A DNA stretch of 64,000 nucleotides from JBNJGB01 sp051747385 (GTDB lineage: Bacteria > Myxococcota_A > UBA9042 > PHBI01 > JACKFB01), in assembly GCA_051747385.1 (NCBI GenBank), contig JBNJGB010000030.1:19023-83022 (forward strand), in the 5' to 3' direction. The first letter of the stretch is position 1. Each line of letters starts with the position of its first letter. Both the position numbers and the translations under genes were made by a program. This document shows positions 26,228 to 35,572 of this stretch, piece by piece. Below the pieces are notes generated by a model that made no database searches, was not told where the DNA came from, and saw only the letters and a program-made list of their open reading frames with translations.

Positions 26228-26434
26228 TCACGCCCCGTCTCGCATGTAGTCGGCCAGGGCCACGGCGTTGTGGTGCTCCTCGTCCTTCGCGCCGAACACG
26301 AGGGTGATGCGCTCACCGGCGGCCAGGGCCTCGAGCCGACGGACCTCGGCCTCCTTGTCCCGAGGCTCCTCGAAGCAGCGGCGCTCGTCCTCCCGGCGCC
26401 CCGGCTCGTGGCCGGCGGGGACGCCGAGCGACGG
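26228..26434 (-). pseudogene. Remnant of a DUF488-family gene (C-terminal half)
   Basis: The minus strand reads GHEPGRREDERRCFEEPRDK, then a leucine/alanine helix, then ERITLVFGAKDEEHHNAVAL. The last element is the characteristic C-terminal strand-helix of DUF488 proteins. The 50-60 residue N-terminal half, normally starting with a VYDPP...LVDRLWPRG region, is absent in all frames upstream. Several conserved positions also look replaced (for example RRC where RRR/RRY is usual). The frame stays open to 26524 but without similarity. A truncated, decaying copy is the simplest reading. Confidence 0.6.
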
Positions 26435-26649
26435 CTCACGCGGTGCCCTCGGTGCGGGCGACCGTGCTGGTTCGGCGGCCACGCACATCGAATGATGGAG
26501 CGCCTGCGCACCTGGGTGAGCCATGCTACGATCCGAGCTTCATCAGACGGATCACCCGTGGCGCCGACCCAGGAGCCCGCCACGATGGGAGTGACGCCCG
26601 TGTCCCGAGGGAGCAAGCCGAGCCCCGTGCCGACGGATCGCGAGGGCGA

Positions 26650-29600
26650 ATGCTGCGATTGAAGCCCTCCACACCGCGGGGGGCGTTCGTCCTGCTCCTC
26701 CTCATCGCGGCGGCATTCCTGGGCAACCTCCTGTCCGTCAACCTGGTCTACTCCGTCGACTTCCTGTTCGGGAGCATCGCCTACCTCCTCGTGGCGCTGC
26801 TCTTCGGGCCCTTCTGGGGCCTGGGCGTGGCGACGCTCAGCAGCGTCTGGACGTACACGGCCTGGGGCCACCCGTGGGCCGTCGTCATCTTCTCCGCGGA
26901 GGCCCTCCTCGTCGGCCTCGCCTGGCGCCGCACGGGCTGGAGCGTCGTTGTCCTGGACAGCCTCTACTGGCTGCTGGTGGGCATGCCGCTGGTCGCCGTG
27001 TGCTACCTCGGCCTCATGGGCATGGAGCCCCTCGCCGCGGGCGTGGTCATGGTCAAGCAGGCCGCCAACGGCATCTTCAACGCGGTCGTCGTGAGCCTCT
27101 TCCTCCTCGGGATGACGGTCCGCGGGCGGCTCGGGGCGGAGCGCTCGGTCCGCACCTCCGAGGTGCTCTTCGCCCTGCTGACGGCCTTCGTGTTCGTGCC
27201 CGCCCTGGTCCTGACGGTCCTGGACAGCCGCGACGAGATGGCGCGCATCGACGAGGGCGTGGCCGCCGATGTGGAGCGGACGGCGGACGTGACCGCCCAG
27301 CGCATCGACCAGTGGCACGCACACCACCTCCGCGCCGTCGACGAGCTCGCGCGACGGGCGTCGGAGCTGGGCCCGGAGCCCTCACCGGACCTCCAGCGCG
27401 CGACCAGCATGATGGCGAGGAGCCACCCGGACTTCCACAACATGTACGTGGCGAACGCCGAGGGGGTCACCGTGGCGTTCCACCCGCCGGTCAACGCGAG
27501 CGGGGAGTCCACCCTGGGCCTGGACTTCTCGGATCGCGAGTACTTTCAGCGCCTCCGCGCCCGCCGCCGGCCCGTCGTGTCCCGCGTGTTCATGGGGCGC
27601 GGCGGCGTGACGAGCCCCATCATCACCCTCAGCGTCCCCATCGTGGAAGACGAGCGCTTCCGGGGCTATGCCCTGGGCGCCCTGGACCTGATGCGCCTCG
27701 GAGAGCTGTTGCGGCAACACGGGACGCACGAGATGGAGATGACCCTGGTCAGCGCGGAGGAGCACATCGTCGCCAGCAGCGATCCCGCCGTACCGGCCAT
27801 GCGCCCGATGCCCGACGACCGTGCCTTCCAGCGCGCCCCCATCGGCCACGGCGTCGTCCGGCTCGAGCCGCACGGCCCGGAGCTGCCGGCGATGGTCCGC
27901 GACCGGCGCTCCAGCTACGTCCACAGGCGAAGCCTCGCCGGGGCCCTGCCGTGGTCGCTGTCCATCCGTGTCCCCGTCGCCCCGTATCAGGCGGCGATGT
28001 ACGAGTCCCAGGTGACGAGCTTCGCCATCACGCTGGCGTTCGCCGCGCTGGCGATGCTGCTGGCGTGGGTGGCGACGCGGTGGGTCGCCTCGCCACTCGC
28101 GCACCTGGCTCGCGTCACCCGGGACCTGCCCGAGCAGGTGACGCGAGGCCGCGAACCCGCCTGGCCGCAGACCGCCATCTGGGAGGTGGCCTCCCTCATC
28201 GACACGTTCCGGGCCATGGCGAGCAGGCTGCGATCCAGCTTCCACGACATCCGGCGCCACAGCGAGGAGCTGAGCCGGAGCAACGAGGCACTACAGGCCG
28301 AGATCACCGAGCGGCGACAGGTCGAGCAGGCCCTCCGCGAGGGCGAGGGCAGGCTCCGGGCGCTCCTGGAGGCCGCCCCGTTCGCCGTGCTCATCGTCGA
28401 CGGAGACGATCGGGTCGTCGACGTGAACGACCGGGCCGCGGCCACCTTCGGCGGCACCGTGGAGGATCTGGTCGGCCTGGAGGCGGAGGCCCTGATCCCC
28501 GGTCACCGCACGGAGGTCCGCCGGGAGGTGGACGCCGGGGAGGGGCGGGAGGTGGCGGTCGTCGAGCGCGAGGGCATGCGGCAGGACGGCTCACGCTTCC
28601 CTGTGCAAGTCAGCCTGGCGCCCGTGGAGTTCGGGGGCGCACGCTACCTGATGACCACCGCGGTGGACGTCACCGAACACAAGGAGATGGAGACGCGCGC
28701 CCAGGAGCAGGAGCGCCTCGCCGCCGTGGGACAGCTCGCGGCGGGCATCGCCCACGACTTCAACAACCTGCTGACCGTCGTCCTCGGCTTCGCGCAGATG
28801 CTCCTGGAGCGAGAGGACCTGCCGCGGGACGCACGGCAGGACGTGGCGGAGATCTCCTCCCAGGCCGAACGCGCGGCCCAGCTGGTACGCCAGATCCTCG
28901 ACTTCAGCCGCCGCACGGTGGTGGAGCGCGAGCCCGTCGAGATGACCGGCTTCCTGCGCGACGCCGTCGCGATGCTGGAGCGCACCCTCCCCGAGACCAT
29001 CTCCCTGGAGCTGAGCGAGCTTCCACCGGCGTGCTGGGTGGAGGCCAGCCCCACCCAGCTTCAGCAGGTGGTCACGAACCTCGCCCTGAACGCCCGGGAC
29101 GCCATGGACGACGGGGGCGTCCTGCGCCTGTCGCTGCGGAGCGAGGAGGTGAAGGTGGGCGCTCGCCCGCCCCTACCGGGCATGTCCACGGGGACCTGGG
29201 CGGCCTTGGAGGTCGCCGACACCGGAGTCGGGATGCGACCGGACATCCAGGAGCACGTCTTCGAGCCGTTCTTCACGACCAAGGGGCCGGATCGCGGGAC
29301 CGGCCTCGGCCTGGCCCAGGTCCACGGCATCGTGAAGCAGCACGGCGGCGAGATCTCCGTGAGGAGCGCCCCGGGTGCGGGCACGACGTTCAGCATCTAC
29401 CTGCCCTGCGAGGCACGGCCCGCCGAGGAAGCGCCTGCGGCGCCGCCGACGCCTCGAGCCCACGGGCGCGGCCAGACCGTCCTGGTCGTCGAGGACGAAG
29501 CCCAGGTCCGATCCGTCCTGGCGCGGATGCTGGAAGCCCACGGGTATCGGGTCGTGGAGGCGCGCGACGGCCGCGACGCCCTGGACTGCGTCGACACCCG

Positions 29601-29841
29601 GCCCGTCGACCTGGTGCTGACCGATCTGGTCATGCCCGTCATGGACGGCCGCTCCCTCGTCGACGCCATCCGGCGGAAGGGGGCCCGGGTCCCGGTCATC
29701 ACCATGTCCGGCTACCCGTTGCACGACACGCCCGAGCCGGAGCCCGAGGAGCCCATCTCCGCCCGGCTCGAGAAGCCCCTGGAGATGGACACCCTCATCG
29801 CCGCCGTGGACGAGGCCCTGCGCCGGCCCACCGACAGATAA
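26650..29841 (+). CDS. Hybrid sensor histidine kinase with receiver domain
   Basis: The 1063-residue protein contains about six N-terminal membrane helices (10-190), a dCache-like extracytoplasmic domain (about 220-450, with DFSDREYFQRLRARRRPVVS), another membrane helix near 460, a HAMP-like linker, and a PAS domain (about 570-680, LLEAAPFAVLIVDGDD). The H-box AAGIAHDFNNLL has the phospho-acceptor His702. The ATPase domain shows DTGVGM and GTGLGL. A C-terminal receiver carries Asp992 in LTDLVMPVMDG. The start at 26650 begins the first membrane helix. A candidate extended -10 TGCTACGAT lies at 26524-26532. The signal sensed is unknown, and no separate response regulator is adjacent. Confidence 0.9.
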   Translation: MLRLKPSTPRGAFVLLLLIAAAFLGNLLSVNLVYSVDFLFGSIAYLLVALLFGPFWGLGVATLSSVWTYTAWGHPWAVVIFSAEALLVGLAWRRTGWSVVVLDSLYWLLVGMPLVAVCYLGLMGMEPLAAGVVMVKQAANGIFNAVVVSLFLLGMTVRGRLGAERSVRTSEVLFALLTAFVFVPALVLTVLDSRDEMARIDEGVAADVERTADVTAQRIDQWHAHHLRAVDELARRASELGPEPSPDLQRATSMMARSHPDFHNMYVANAEGVTVAFHPPVNASGESTLGLDFSDREYFQRLRARRRPVVSRVFMGRGGVTSPIITLSVPIVEDERFRGYALGALDLMRLGELLRQHGTHEMEMTLVSAEEHIVASSDPAVPAMRPMPDDRAFQRAPIGHGVVRLEPHGPELPAMVRDRRSSYVHRRSLAGALPWSLSIRVPVAPYQAAMYESQVTSFAITLAFAALAMLLAWVATRWVASPLAHLARVTRDLPEQVTRGREPAWPQTAIWEVASLIDTFRAMASRLRSSFHDIRRHSEELSRSNEALQAEITERRQVEQALREGEGRLRALLEAAPFAVLIVDGDDRVVDVNDRAAATFGGTVEDLVGLEAEALIPGHRTEVRREVDAGEGREVAVVEREGMRQDGSRFPVQVSLAPVEFGGARYLMTTAVDVTEHKEMETRAQEQERLAAVGQLAAGIAHDFNNLLTVVLGFAQMLLEREDLPRDARQDVAEISSQAERAAQLVRQILDFSRRTVVEREPVEMTGFLRDAVAMLERTLPETISLELSELPPACWVEASPTQLQQVVTNLALNARDAMDDGGVLRLSLRSEEVKVGARPPLPGMSTGTWAALEVADTGVGMRPDIQEHVFEPFFTTKGPDRGTGLGLAQVHGIVKQHGGEISVRSAPGAGTTFSIYLPCEARPAEEAPAAPPTPRAHGRGQTVLVVEDEAQVRSVLARMLEAHGYRVVEARDGRDALDCVDTRPVDLVLTDLVMPVMDGRSLVDAIRRKGARVPVITMSGYPLHDTPEPEPEEPISARLEKPLEMDTLIAAVDEALRRPTDR

Positions 29842-29843
29842 TC

Positions 29844-29865
29844 GCGCCGCCGGGCTGGGCGGCGC
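29844..29865. terminator. Hairpin between convergent genes
   Basis: Perfect 8-bp arms GCGCCGCC (29844-29851) and GGCGGCGC (29858-29865) with a 6-base loop sit just after the histidine kinase stop and before the end of the convergent gene at 29945. A C-rich CCCCCTTCC follows rather than a T tract, so the termination strength is uncertain. Confidence 0.45.
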
Positions 29866-29944
29866 CCCCTTCCACGCCGGACGGGGACGCAGGCAATCCA
29901 CCACGGAGAGGAAGGCCGCCGGCGCCGCCTCGGTGGGACTGGGG

Positions 29945-31927
29945 TCAGTCCAGCCAGGCCTTGTGGGCGCCCCAGCTCTCGGCCACCAGGGCGCGGACCC
30001 GGGCCACGGGCTCGAAGGGAACGTTCGCCGGGTCGCCCGTCTCGCGGTCGTCGAAGTGGAAGACGTACAGGCGGGCCAGGAACTGCTCGAACGGCAGCGA
30101 GGACTCGCCGGGGTGCTCGCCGTGTCCGCTCGTGGCGGTGACGATGCCCTGCCCCCAGCGCTGCCCACTGTCGTTGTTCGGGTTGAAGAAGTACACGCGC
30201 ACGTCCCCGTCCGGATCGAACTCGGCGCGATCGATCGCCACGGCGTGCCAGCCGACGAACTCCCCCCACAGGTTGGTGGACGCGACGCCGGCGGGCTGCG
30301 GATAGAGCATCTCCGCGGCGCCGCGATACTGCGGGTGGTGCGTCGCGTAGAACAGGCGCACGAACTCGTCCAGGCCCGACACGGCGCCCGTGGCGAAGTC
30401 CACGCACGTGGCGAAGCCCCGGTGCACCCACCAGCCGTGGAGCTCGGGGTTGATCCACCGGTGGCCGTCCTCGCCGCGCCCCACCACGGCGCGGCTCATC
30501 TCCCCGTAGACCCGGTCGAGGTGCGGCACGAGCACCCGCGAGACGGGATCCAGCTCCGGGTGGAGCTCGCGGATCTCGCCAGGCCCGACCCCCCGCGAGG
30601 GGATGGCCCGACCCTCGAAGTGCATCACGATCTCGCCGTCTCGCGCCGCCTGGGCGACCAGCTCCAGGAGGTAGCCGGGGTCCACCTGCGCCCACAGGCT
30701 GATGGCGCGGGCGGACTGGCACGAGGGGTTGTCGCCCTGCCCCACGCCGAGGGGCTGCCCCAACACGCTGAAGGCGCCGGCGAGCAGGATGGCGTTCGCC
30801 GACAGGGACTCGCCGCCCGGGGTCACCTCGTGGAGCGCCTCGTCCACCTCGGGCAGGATGGGGAGTGCCCGCAGCCGGCGAAGCCCGGGGGGCACCGGGG
30901 GGAAGAAGAGGATCCCGCACTCCAGGAGGCTGGACAGGCCGTAGATGGCCTGGGCCGTGGGGACGTGGATGGCCTCGTCGACCAGGCGCCGCACGAGCCA
31001 CCGGTGCAGCTCCAGGGAGGCCCGGCCGACGACGCCGAGGCCCAGCGCCCGGGGCAGCAGCGCGGGGTGGGACTCGGCCAGAAGGCGGAGGAGCGGGACG
31101 TGCCGCGAGCAGACGAGCCCGTGGACCCACATGGAGTCCCCCATGGCCTCCGCCTCCCGCAGCAGCCCCTCCTGATCCAGGTCGCGGATCGCGGCTTCGT
31201 ACTCCGCCGGGTCCTCCAGCTCGCGGCTCAGCTCCGACGGGCCGTGAAGCGCCGCGATCAGCATCCGCGCCCGGTGATCCAGCTCCGTGTCCCCCTCGAC
31301 GGCGACTGTCCGGGCGGCCGTCTCGACGATGGCCTGCACGCGGCGCACGAGGATGGGGCGCTGGTTCAGGACGCGCTCCGCTTCGTGCATGATGCTGTCC
31401 AGGATCCCCTCGGAGCCCAGGTGGTCGGCGAGGAAGCCGAACAGCCGCTGGACGCCGTCCATGAGCGGCCCGGCCTCGGACCGGGACGCCTCGCTGGCCT
31501 CCGGGAACAGGAGGTCCAGGTTGAAGGCCAGCACGTCCTCCAGGAACTCGCGCGCCCGCTCCGGCGTGACCTCCGGATGGTCGACGCGTCCCTCCAAGAT
31601 GGCGAGGAAGCGCAGCTCGCTCAGGACCTCCACGGCCAGGAGGTGGCCCCGTGCCCGCAGCGACGCCGTGACCAGGCGAGGCATGAGGTGCGCGGGGTGC
31701 TCCCAGTCTCCGCCGTGGAACACACCGGCCCGGTCGAACCTCGGTGCGTGCCGGTGGAGCGCCGGCACCCCGTCGACGCGCTTCAGCAACCGGAGCGCGA
31801 GGTCCAGGATCTCCGGCTGGTGGTTCGGCCAGGCGAAGGGCGGCGCCTCCTCCATGGCCGTGAGTGCGGCGTCGAACCGCTCCTCCAGCCGGGCGGTGGC
31901 CTGTGGGTCGTCGGTTGGCGGCTGCAT
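29945..31927 (-). CDS. Predicted papain-fold cysteine protease/transglutaminase-like protein
   Basis: I do not recognise a named family for this 660-residue protein. Residues 1-370 are mostly alpha-helical. The C-terminal third has the order and spacing of a papain-type active site: QGDNPSCQSARAISLW with Gln397 six residues before Cys403 (as in papain Gln19/Cys25), EFVGWHAVAI with His561, and VYFFNPNNDSGQRWG with an Asn at 582-585. No signal peptide is seen, so it should be cytoplasmic. The upstream gene on the same strand is an ATP-grasp ligase, 265 bp away, across two hairpins. Proteolysis, transfer or amide formation are all possible. Confidence 0.6.
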   Translation of the reverse strand: MQPPTDDPQATARLEERFDAALTAMEEAPPFAWPNHQPEILDLALRLLKRVDGVPALHRHAPRFDRAGVFHGGDWEHPAHLMPRLVTASLRARGHLLAVEVLSELRFLAILEGRVDHPEVTPERAREFLEDVLAFNLDLLFPEASEASRSEAGPLMDGVQRLFGFLADHLGSEGILDSIMHEAERVLNQRPILVRRVQAIVETAARTVAVEGDTELDHRARMLIAALHGPSELSRELEDPAEYEAAIRDLDQEGLLREAEAMGDSMWVHGLVCSRHVPLLRLLAESHPALLPRALGLGVVGRASLELHRWLVRRLVDEAIHVPTAQAIYGLSSLLECGILFFPPVPPGLRRLRALPILPEVDEALHEVTPGGESLSANAILLAGAFSVLGQPLGVGQGDNPSCQSARAISLWAQVDPGYLLELVAQAARDGEIVMHFEGRAIPSRGVGPGEIRELHPELDPVSRVLVPHLDRVYGEMSRAVVGRGEDGHRWINPELHGWWVHRGFATCVDFATGAVSGLDEFVRLFYATHHPQYRGAAEMLYPQPAGVASTNLWGEFVGWHAVAIDRAEFDPDGDVRVYFFNPNNDSGQRWGQGIVTATSGHGEHPGESSLPFEQFLARLYVFHFDDRETGDPANVPFEPVARVRALVAESWGAHKAWLD

Positions 31928-32075
31928 GGCGGGCCTCGGGGCCGCGGGGGCGTCCTAGGAGCCTGTAGCGCATATGCTCCCGTCGCGAATCCCGGCCGCT
32001 TCCGCCCATCTCGACGTCCGAGAACCCTCCGCCGAACCTACTGGTTCTCCGGCTCTCTTCGGTCGCCGGCTCTCC

Positions 32076-32113
32076 TGGCCCTTCGGGCCAGCGCGGCAGC
32101 GCCAAGCGCTGCC
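32076..32113. terminator. Two short hairpins between the ATP-grasp and papain-like genes
   Basis: TGGCCC/GGGCCA (32076-32090, 3-base loop) is followed by GGCAGCG/CGCTGCC (32095-32113, 5-base loop). They lie in the 265-bp minus-strand gap between two same-strand genes, so they may separate the two transcripts or act as processing sites. No T tract follows on either strand. Confidence 0.3.
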
Positions 32114-32192
32114 AACGGAACCGTCGTACGCCGATCTGGACGAAATCGTCTCGGGCTCGCTCGGTCCGCAATACACTACAGACTCCTGACTC

Positions 32193-33419
32193 CTAGAGGT
32201 AGTAGTCCAACTCCTCCTGCTCGAGGAGCACCTCCCGCATCCGGTCCGGATCATCGCCGAAGAAGTACACCGAGCCCCAGTGGTTTCCGAAGGCGGTCCG
32301 CTCCGAGACCTTGGACGACGGCGGCTCGAAGAGATCCGCCCGGTCGTAGTACGGGTCGTTCTGCACGACGTCGGGCACCTCGGCGGAGGTCACGATGCGC
32401 TTGCGCGGATAGACGAGGAAGCAGCCCGCGTATCCCCTGGCGTCCACCACCTCCTTCGGGAAGAACGCCTCCACCACCTCCTCCGGGGTCTTCGGATCGC
32501 TGCAGAGGACGTGCCCCTGGTAGGCGCTGAAGCCGTAGGCCCGCTCCATCAGCTCGTAGGCGTTGCCGCCCGGCACGCGGTAGGCCACCTCGCCGAAGTG
32601 CAGCCGCCCGTCCTGGGTGAGGAAGTACTCCGGGTGGATGAGGCCGTAGTTGATGTCGAAGGCCTCGATCAGCTCCTCGACGGCCTTGCGCACGACCGGC
32701 CGCCACTCCTCGAGCTGCGGGCTGGCGGGGATGAACACGGAGTAGCCCAGGTGGACGTACTCGGAGATGTTCAGGAAGCGGATCTTCCGGTCGTGGATGA
32801 AGACCTCGCAGGCGAACTCCCAGCCGTCCAGGTGGCTCTCCAGCAGGCACGGGAACTCATCCTCCCGAATCGAGTCCACCTCCTCGATGGAGGAGATCAT
32901 CCGGTGGCCCGCGCAGCCCGCCAGCGTGAACTGCTTGAGGTGGATGGGCGAGCTCGGATCGCCGTCCAGCGTGAGGAGGGCCTCGTTGACCCGGATCAGG
33001 AACCGCTTCACGTCCTCCCGGTCATCGGCCACCTCGAAGACACCCACCGGGATGCCCATCATCTGGGCCCGCCGCTTCATCATCGCCTTGTCCCGGAACA
33101 GGAGGGCCTGGTTGAACAGGCGCGGGTTGTTCCGTAGACGAGCGTTCACGGCGCCGGCCCACTCGACCGTCTCCTCGAACAGCGGGACCGCGAGCTCGAC
33201 ACCCTCGGCCGCCAGGCGCTCGTAGAGATCGCCGGCGCGCTCGTTGACGCGCTCGAAGTCCCAGGGGATGTACGGGATGTCGTTGTTCCGAGCGTAGTCC
33301 TCCGCCCACGGGGGCGCGACGACCACGTAGGGGCGATCCATCCGAGCGATCGCCTCGATGGCGCGGAGACTCCAGCCGAACAGGGCGACGTAGCTCTCGT
33401 GGGGGTGCTTGTCGGGCAT
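32193..33419 (-). CDS. ATP-grasp superfamily ligase
   Basis: The 408-residue protein has the ATP-grasp order. There is a Rossmann-like N-terminal domain (ESYVALFGWSLRAIEAI), a linker with LFNQALLFRDKAMMKRRAQ, and an ATP-binding lobe with IHLKQFTLAGCAGHRMI (lysine and glycine-rich loop) and FPCLLESHLDGWEFACEVFI. The metal-binding strand is HPEYFLTQDGRLHFGEVAYR followed by VPGGN. This is the pattern of carboxylate-amine/thiol ligases related to carbamoyl-phosphate synthetase and biotin carboxylase-like single proteins. It should join an ATP-activated carboxylate to an amine, but the substrates are not known. Confidence 0.8.
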   Translation of the reverse strand: MPDKHPHESYVALFGWSLRAIEAIARMDRPYVVVAPPWAEDYARNNDIPYIPWDFERVNERAGDLYERLAAEGVELAVPLFEETVEWAGAVNARLRNNPRLFNQALLFRDKAMMKRRAQMMGIPVGVFEVADDREDVKRFLIRVNEALLTLDGDPSSPIHLKQFTLAGCAGHRMISSIEEVDSIREDEFPCLLESHLDGWEFACEVFIHDRKIRFLNISEYVHLGYSVFIPASPQLEEWRPVVRKAVEELIEAFDINYGLIHPEYFLTQDGRLHFGEVAYRVPGGNAYELMERAYGFSAYQGHVLCSDPKTPEEVVEAFFPKEVVDARGYAGCFLVYPRKRIVTSAEVPDVVQNDPYYDRADLFEPPSSKVSERTAFGNHWGSVYFFGDDPDRMREVLLEQEELDYYL

Positions 33420-33943
33420 GGCTCACCTCTGGTGTCGGACCGCATCGACGCACGTGCTCGAGCCTGCAGCCGGACTGCACGGGCCTGGCCATCGCCGCCG
33501 GAGGCAGGCACGATGCATCGGGGTTGTGGGAACCCATCGATTGTAGGGCCCGAGGCCAACGCACCACAAGCCGGGAGCACCGGTTCCCCACGGCGGTCGA
33601 AAAGTCGACCGCCCTCCCCTGCCCTTGCCCTTGCCCGCTTTCAGAGGCGCAGAATCCGTCCTTTTCGAGCGGGTGCAATCCAGCGCCGGGGGCGGTACCG
33701 CCGCGCGGATGGGCCGCCGAGCAATGGACCGACTCGACAGAACGTGGTGGCCCTGGCTCACTCCCACCACCAGTCCTCTGCCGGAGCGCGCTGCTCGTCC
33801 GAGCCGGCGTCCCGCGCCCGGCCCTGCCTCTGCACCGCCGACAGGGCCGCGCGAACGCGCCACGGGCTTCGCGCCGCGGAAGCCCGGCGCGGATGATGCA
33901 ATGCCATCTTGCCGGATCCAGGCTGCCGAACCATACTCCCGCC
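33420..33943. other. Divergent intergenic region holding a dispersed repeat element
   Basis: The 524-bp gap separates the ATP-grasp gene (minus) and the sigma-54 activator (plus). Its middle, 33591-33709, is one copy of an element also found at 49271-49400. The ORFs that cover it encode Gly-Lys or Gln-Gly repeats from the TTGCCC tract and are not genes. Promoters for the flanking genes are not obvious. Confidence 0.5.
33591..33709. repeat. Dispersed intergenic element, copy 1
   Basis: The element starts with a hairpin (GGCGGTCGA, AAAG loop, TCGACCGCC), followed by a pyrimidine-rich tract with tandem CCCTTG units, then CGAGCGGGTGCAATCC and ACCGCCGCGCG. The same blocks occur in the same order and orientation at 49271-49400. 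Copy 1 has fewer hexamer units than copy 2. The complementary strand carries GGGCAAGGGCAAGGG runs. It contains no gene. Confidence 0.8.
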
Positions 33944-35557
33944 ATGGGTACGGATCGCGACTCCAATGTCCTGTCGCACCATACGGTGGACACGTACCAG
34001 GGGCAGAGCACTCCGGAGGCGCCGTGCATCGGTGTCGTTCCGGCCCTCACCATCGCCCACCACCCCGATCCGAGCCGGGTCGGCGAGCGGGCGCGCCTCA
34101 CCGGCGTCCTGTCCGGAGAGCCGGTGGCCCTCTCCCGCCTGGCGCCCACGTTCCGCCGGCCGGACGGCGAGCCGACGCGTCCCCTGGCCGACCGCTGGAT
34201 CAGCCGCCAGGCCCTCTGGTTCGAGGCCGACCACGGGGGCGGCCTGCGCCTCCGCCCGGAGGGGCGGCGCGTGCGCGTCCTCGTGGACGGCCGCCCCCTC
34301 CACGAGTCGCGTAGCGTGAGCGCCAGCGACCTGGACCGAGGCGTCGTGCTCTGCCTGGCCGAGCGCGTGGTCCTCGTCGTGCACCGGCTCCTGCCGGCCA
34401 CCCGCCGGCGCCCCGGGTTCGGGCTGGTGGGCGAGAGCGACGCCCTGGAGCGCGTGCGCGGCGACATCTCCGTCGTCGCGGACATGGACATCCCCGTCCT
34501 CATCCAGGGCGAGAGCGGCGTCGGCAAGGAGTTGGTGGCGCAGGCCATCCACGCGGCGAGCGACCGCCGGACCGGTCCCTTCGTGCCGGTCAACATGGCC
34601 GCGGTGCCGCCGTCCATGGCGCCGGCGGAGCTCTTCGGGCACCGCCGCGGCTCCTTCACGCACGCGGTCGGCGATCGCCACGGGTACTTCGGCCAGGCCC
34701 GCGGCGGGACCCTCTTCCTGGACGAGATCGGCGACGTCCCGCTCGAGGTCCAGGCCATGCTCCTGCGCGTGCTGGACAGCGGGGAGATCCAGCGGGTCGG
34801 CGACCCCCAGCGTCGGCGCACGGACGTGCGCGTCCTGGCCGCCACCGACGCGGACCTGGTGCAGGCCATCTCCGACGGACGCTTCAGGAGTCAGCTCCTC
34901 TATCGCCTCGCCGGCTACGAGATCGTGATCCCCCCGCTGTGGCAGCGCCGGGACGACGTCGGCCGGCTCCTGGTGCACTTCCTGCGCGAGGATCTGGCGG
35001 CCGCCGGCCGCTCGGACGCCCTCCTCGACCGGGCGCGCGGTGGGGGGCATCCCTGGCTGTCCGCCTCGCTCGTGGAGCGCCTGGTCCGCTACGACTGGCC
35101 GGGCAACGTCCGGCAGCTGAGAAACGTCGTGCGACAGCTCGTGGTGGCCAGCCGGGATCGCGACCGCATCCGCGTGCCGGAGTCGGTCGCCCGCGTGCTG
35201 GACGGCACGGCCCCGGGGCTGCGACCGCAGCGAAATCCTCGGGCGCGCCCCGCCCCCCGGACTCCGGTCCCGAGGACCATGGAGCCCAGCGACATCGGCG
35301 AGGACCACCTGGTGGAGACCCTGCGGAGACACCGGTGGCAGCCGAGCCGGGCGGCCCGGGCGCTGGGGATCTCGCGCACCTCTCTCTACAAGCTCATGGA
35401 CGCCTCCGAGCGCGTGCGCAAGGCCGGCGATCTCACCGACGAGGAGCTTCGCCGCGCCTACGAGACGTGCAGCGGCGATCCCGCGGCCATGTCCGATCTG
35501 CTCATGGTGTCCAAGCGCGGGCTCCTGCTGCGTCTCCAGCAGCTGGGCCTCCGCTGA
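33944..35557 (+). CDS. Sigma-54-dependent transcriptional activator with FHA domain
   Basis: The 537-residue protein is a bacterial enhancer-binding protein. An FHA-like N-terminal domain (about 50-150, LSRLAPTFR and LADRWISRQALWFE) suggests control by a phosphothreonine partner. The AAA+ domain has Walker A GESGVGKE (189-196), Walker B LFLDEIGD (257-264) and WPGNVRQLRN. A FIS-type HTH is at the C-terminus (RAARALGISRTSLYKLM). The sigma-54 contact loop, normally GAFTGA, reads GSFTHA at 236-241. About 50 further residues after the HTH form a second helical repeat. It converges with a LuxR gene that has a sigma-54-like promoter. Confidence 0.9.
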   Translation: MGTDRDSNVLSHHTVDTYQGQSTPEAPCIGVVPALTIAHHPDPSRVGERARLTGVLSGEPVALSRLAPTFRRPDGEPTRPLADRWISRQALWFEADHGGGLRLRPEGRRVRVLVDGRPLHESRSVSASDLDRGVVLCLAERVVLVVHRLLPATRRRPGFGLVGESDALERVRGDISVVADMDIPVLIQGESGVGKELVAQAIHAASDRRTGPFVPVNMAAVPPSMAPAELFGHRRGSFTHAVGDRHGYFGQARGGTLFLDEIGDVPLEVQAMLLRVLDSGEIQRVGDPQRRRTDVRVLAATDADLVQAISDGRFRSQLLYRLAGYEIVIPPLWQRRDDVGRLLVHFLREDLAAAGRSDALLDRARGGGHPWLSASLVERLVRYDWPGNVRQLRNVVRQLVVASRDRDRIRVPESVARVLDGTAPGLRPQRNPRARPAPRTPVPRTMEPSDIGEDHLVETLRRHRWQPSRAARALGISRTSLYKLMDASERVRKAGDLTDEELRRAYETCSGDPAAMSDLLMVSKRGLLLRLQQLGLR

Positions 35558-35572
35558 GGACGGCGCCGCGGC

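Noticed and set aside
33423..33863. Minus-strand ORF with Gly-Lys repeats, and similar frames at 49076-49501 and 49125-49370
   Set aside because: They translate the TTGCCC hexamer tract of the dispersed repeat element in several frames. No ribosome site or fold supports them. Only the short leader frame within 49076-49195 is retained.
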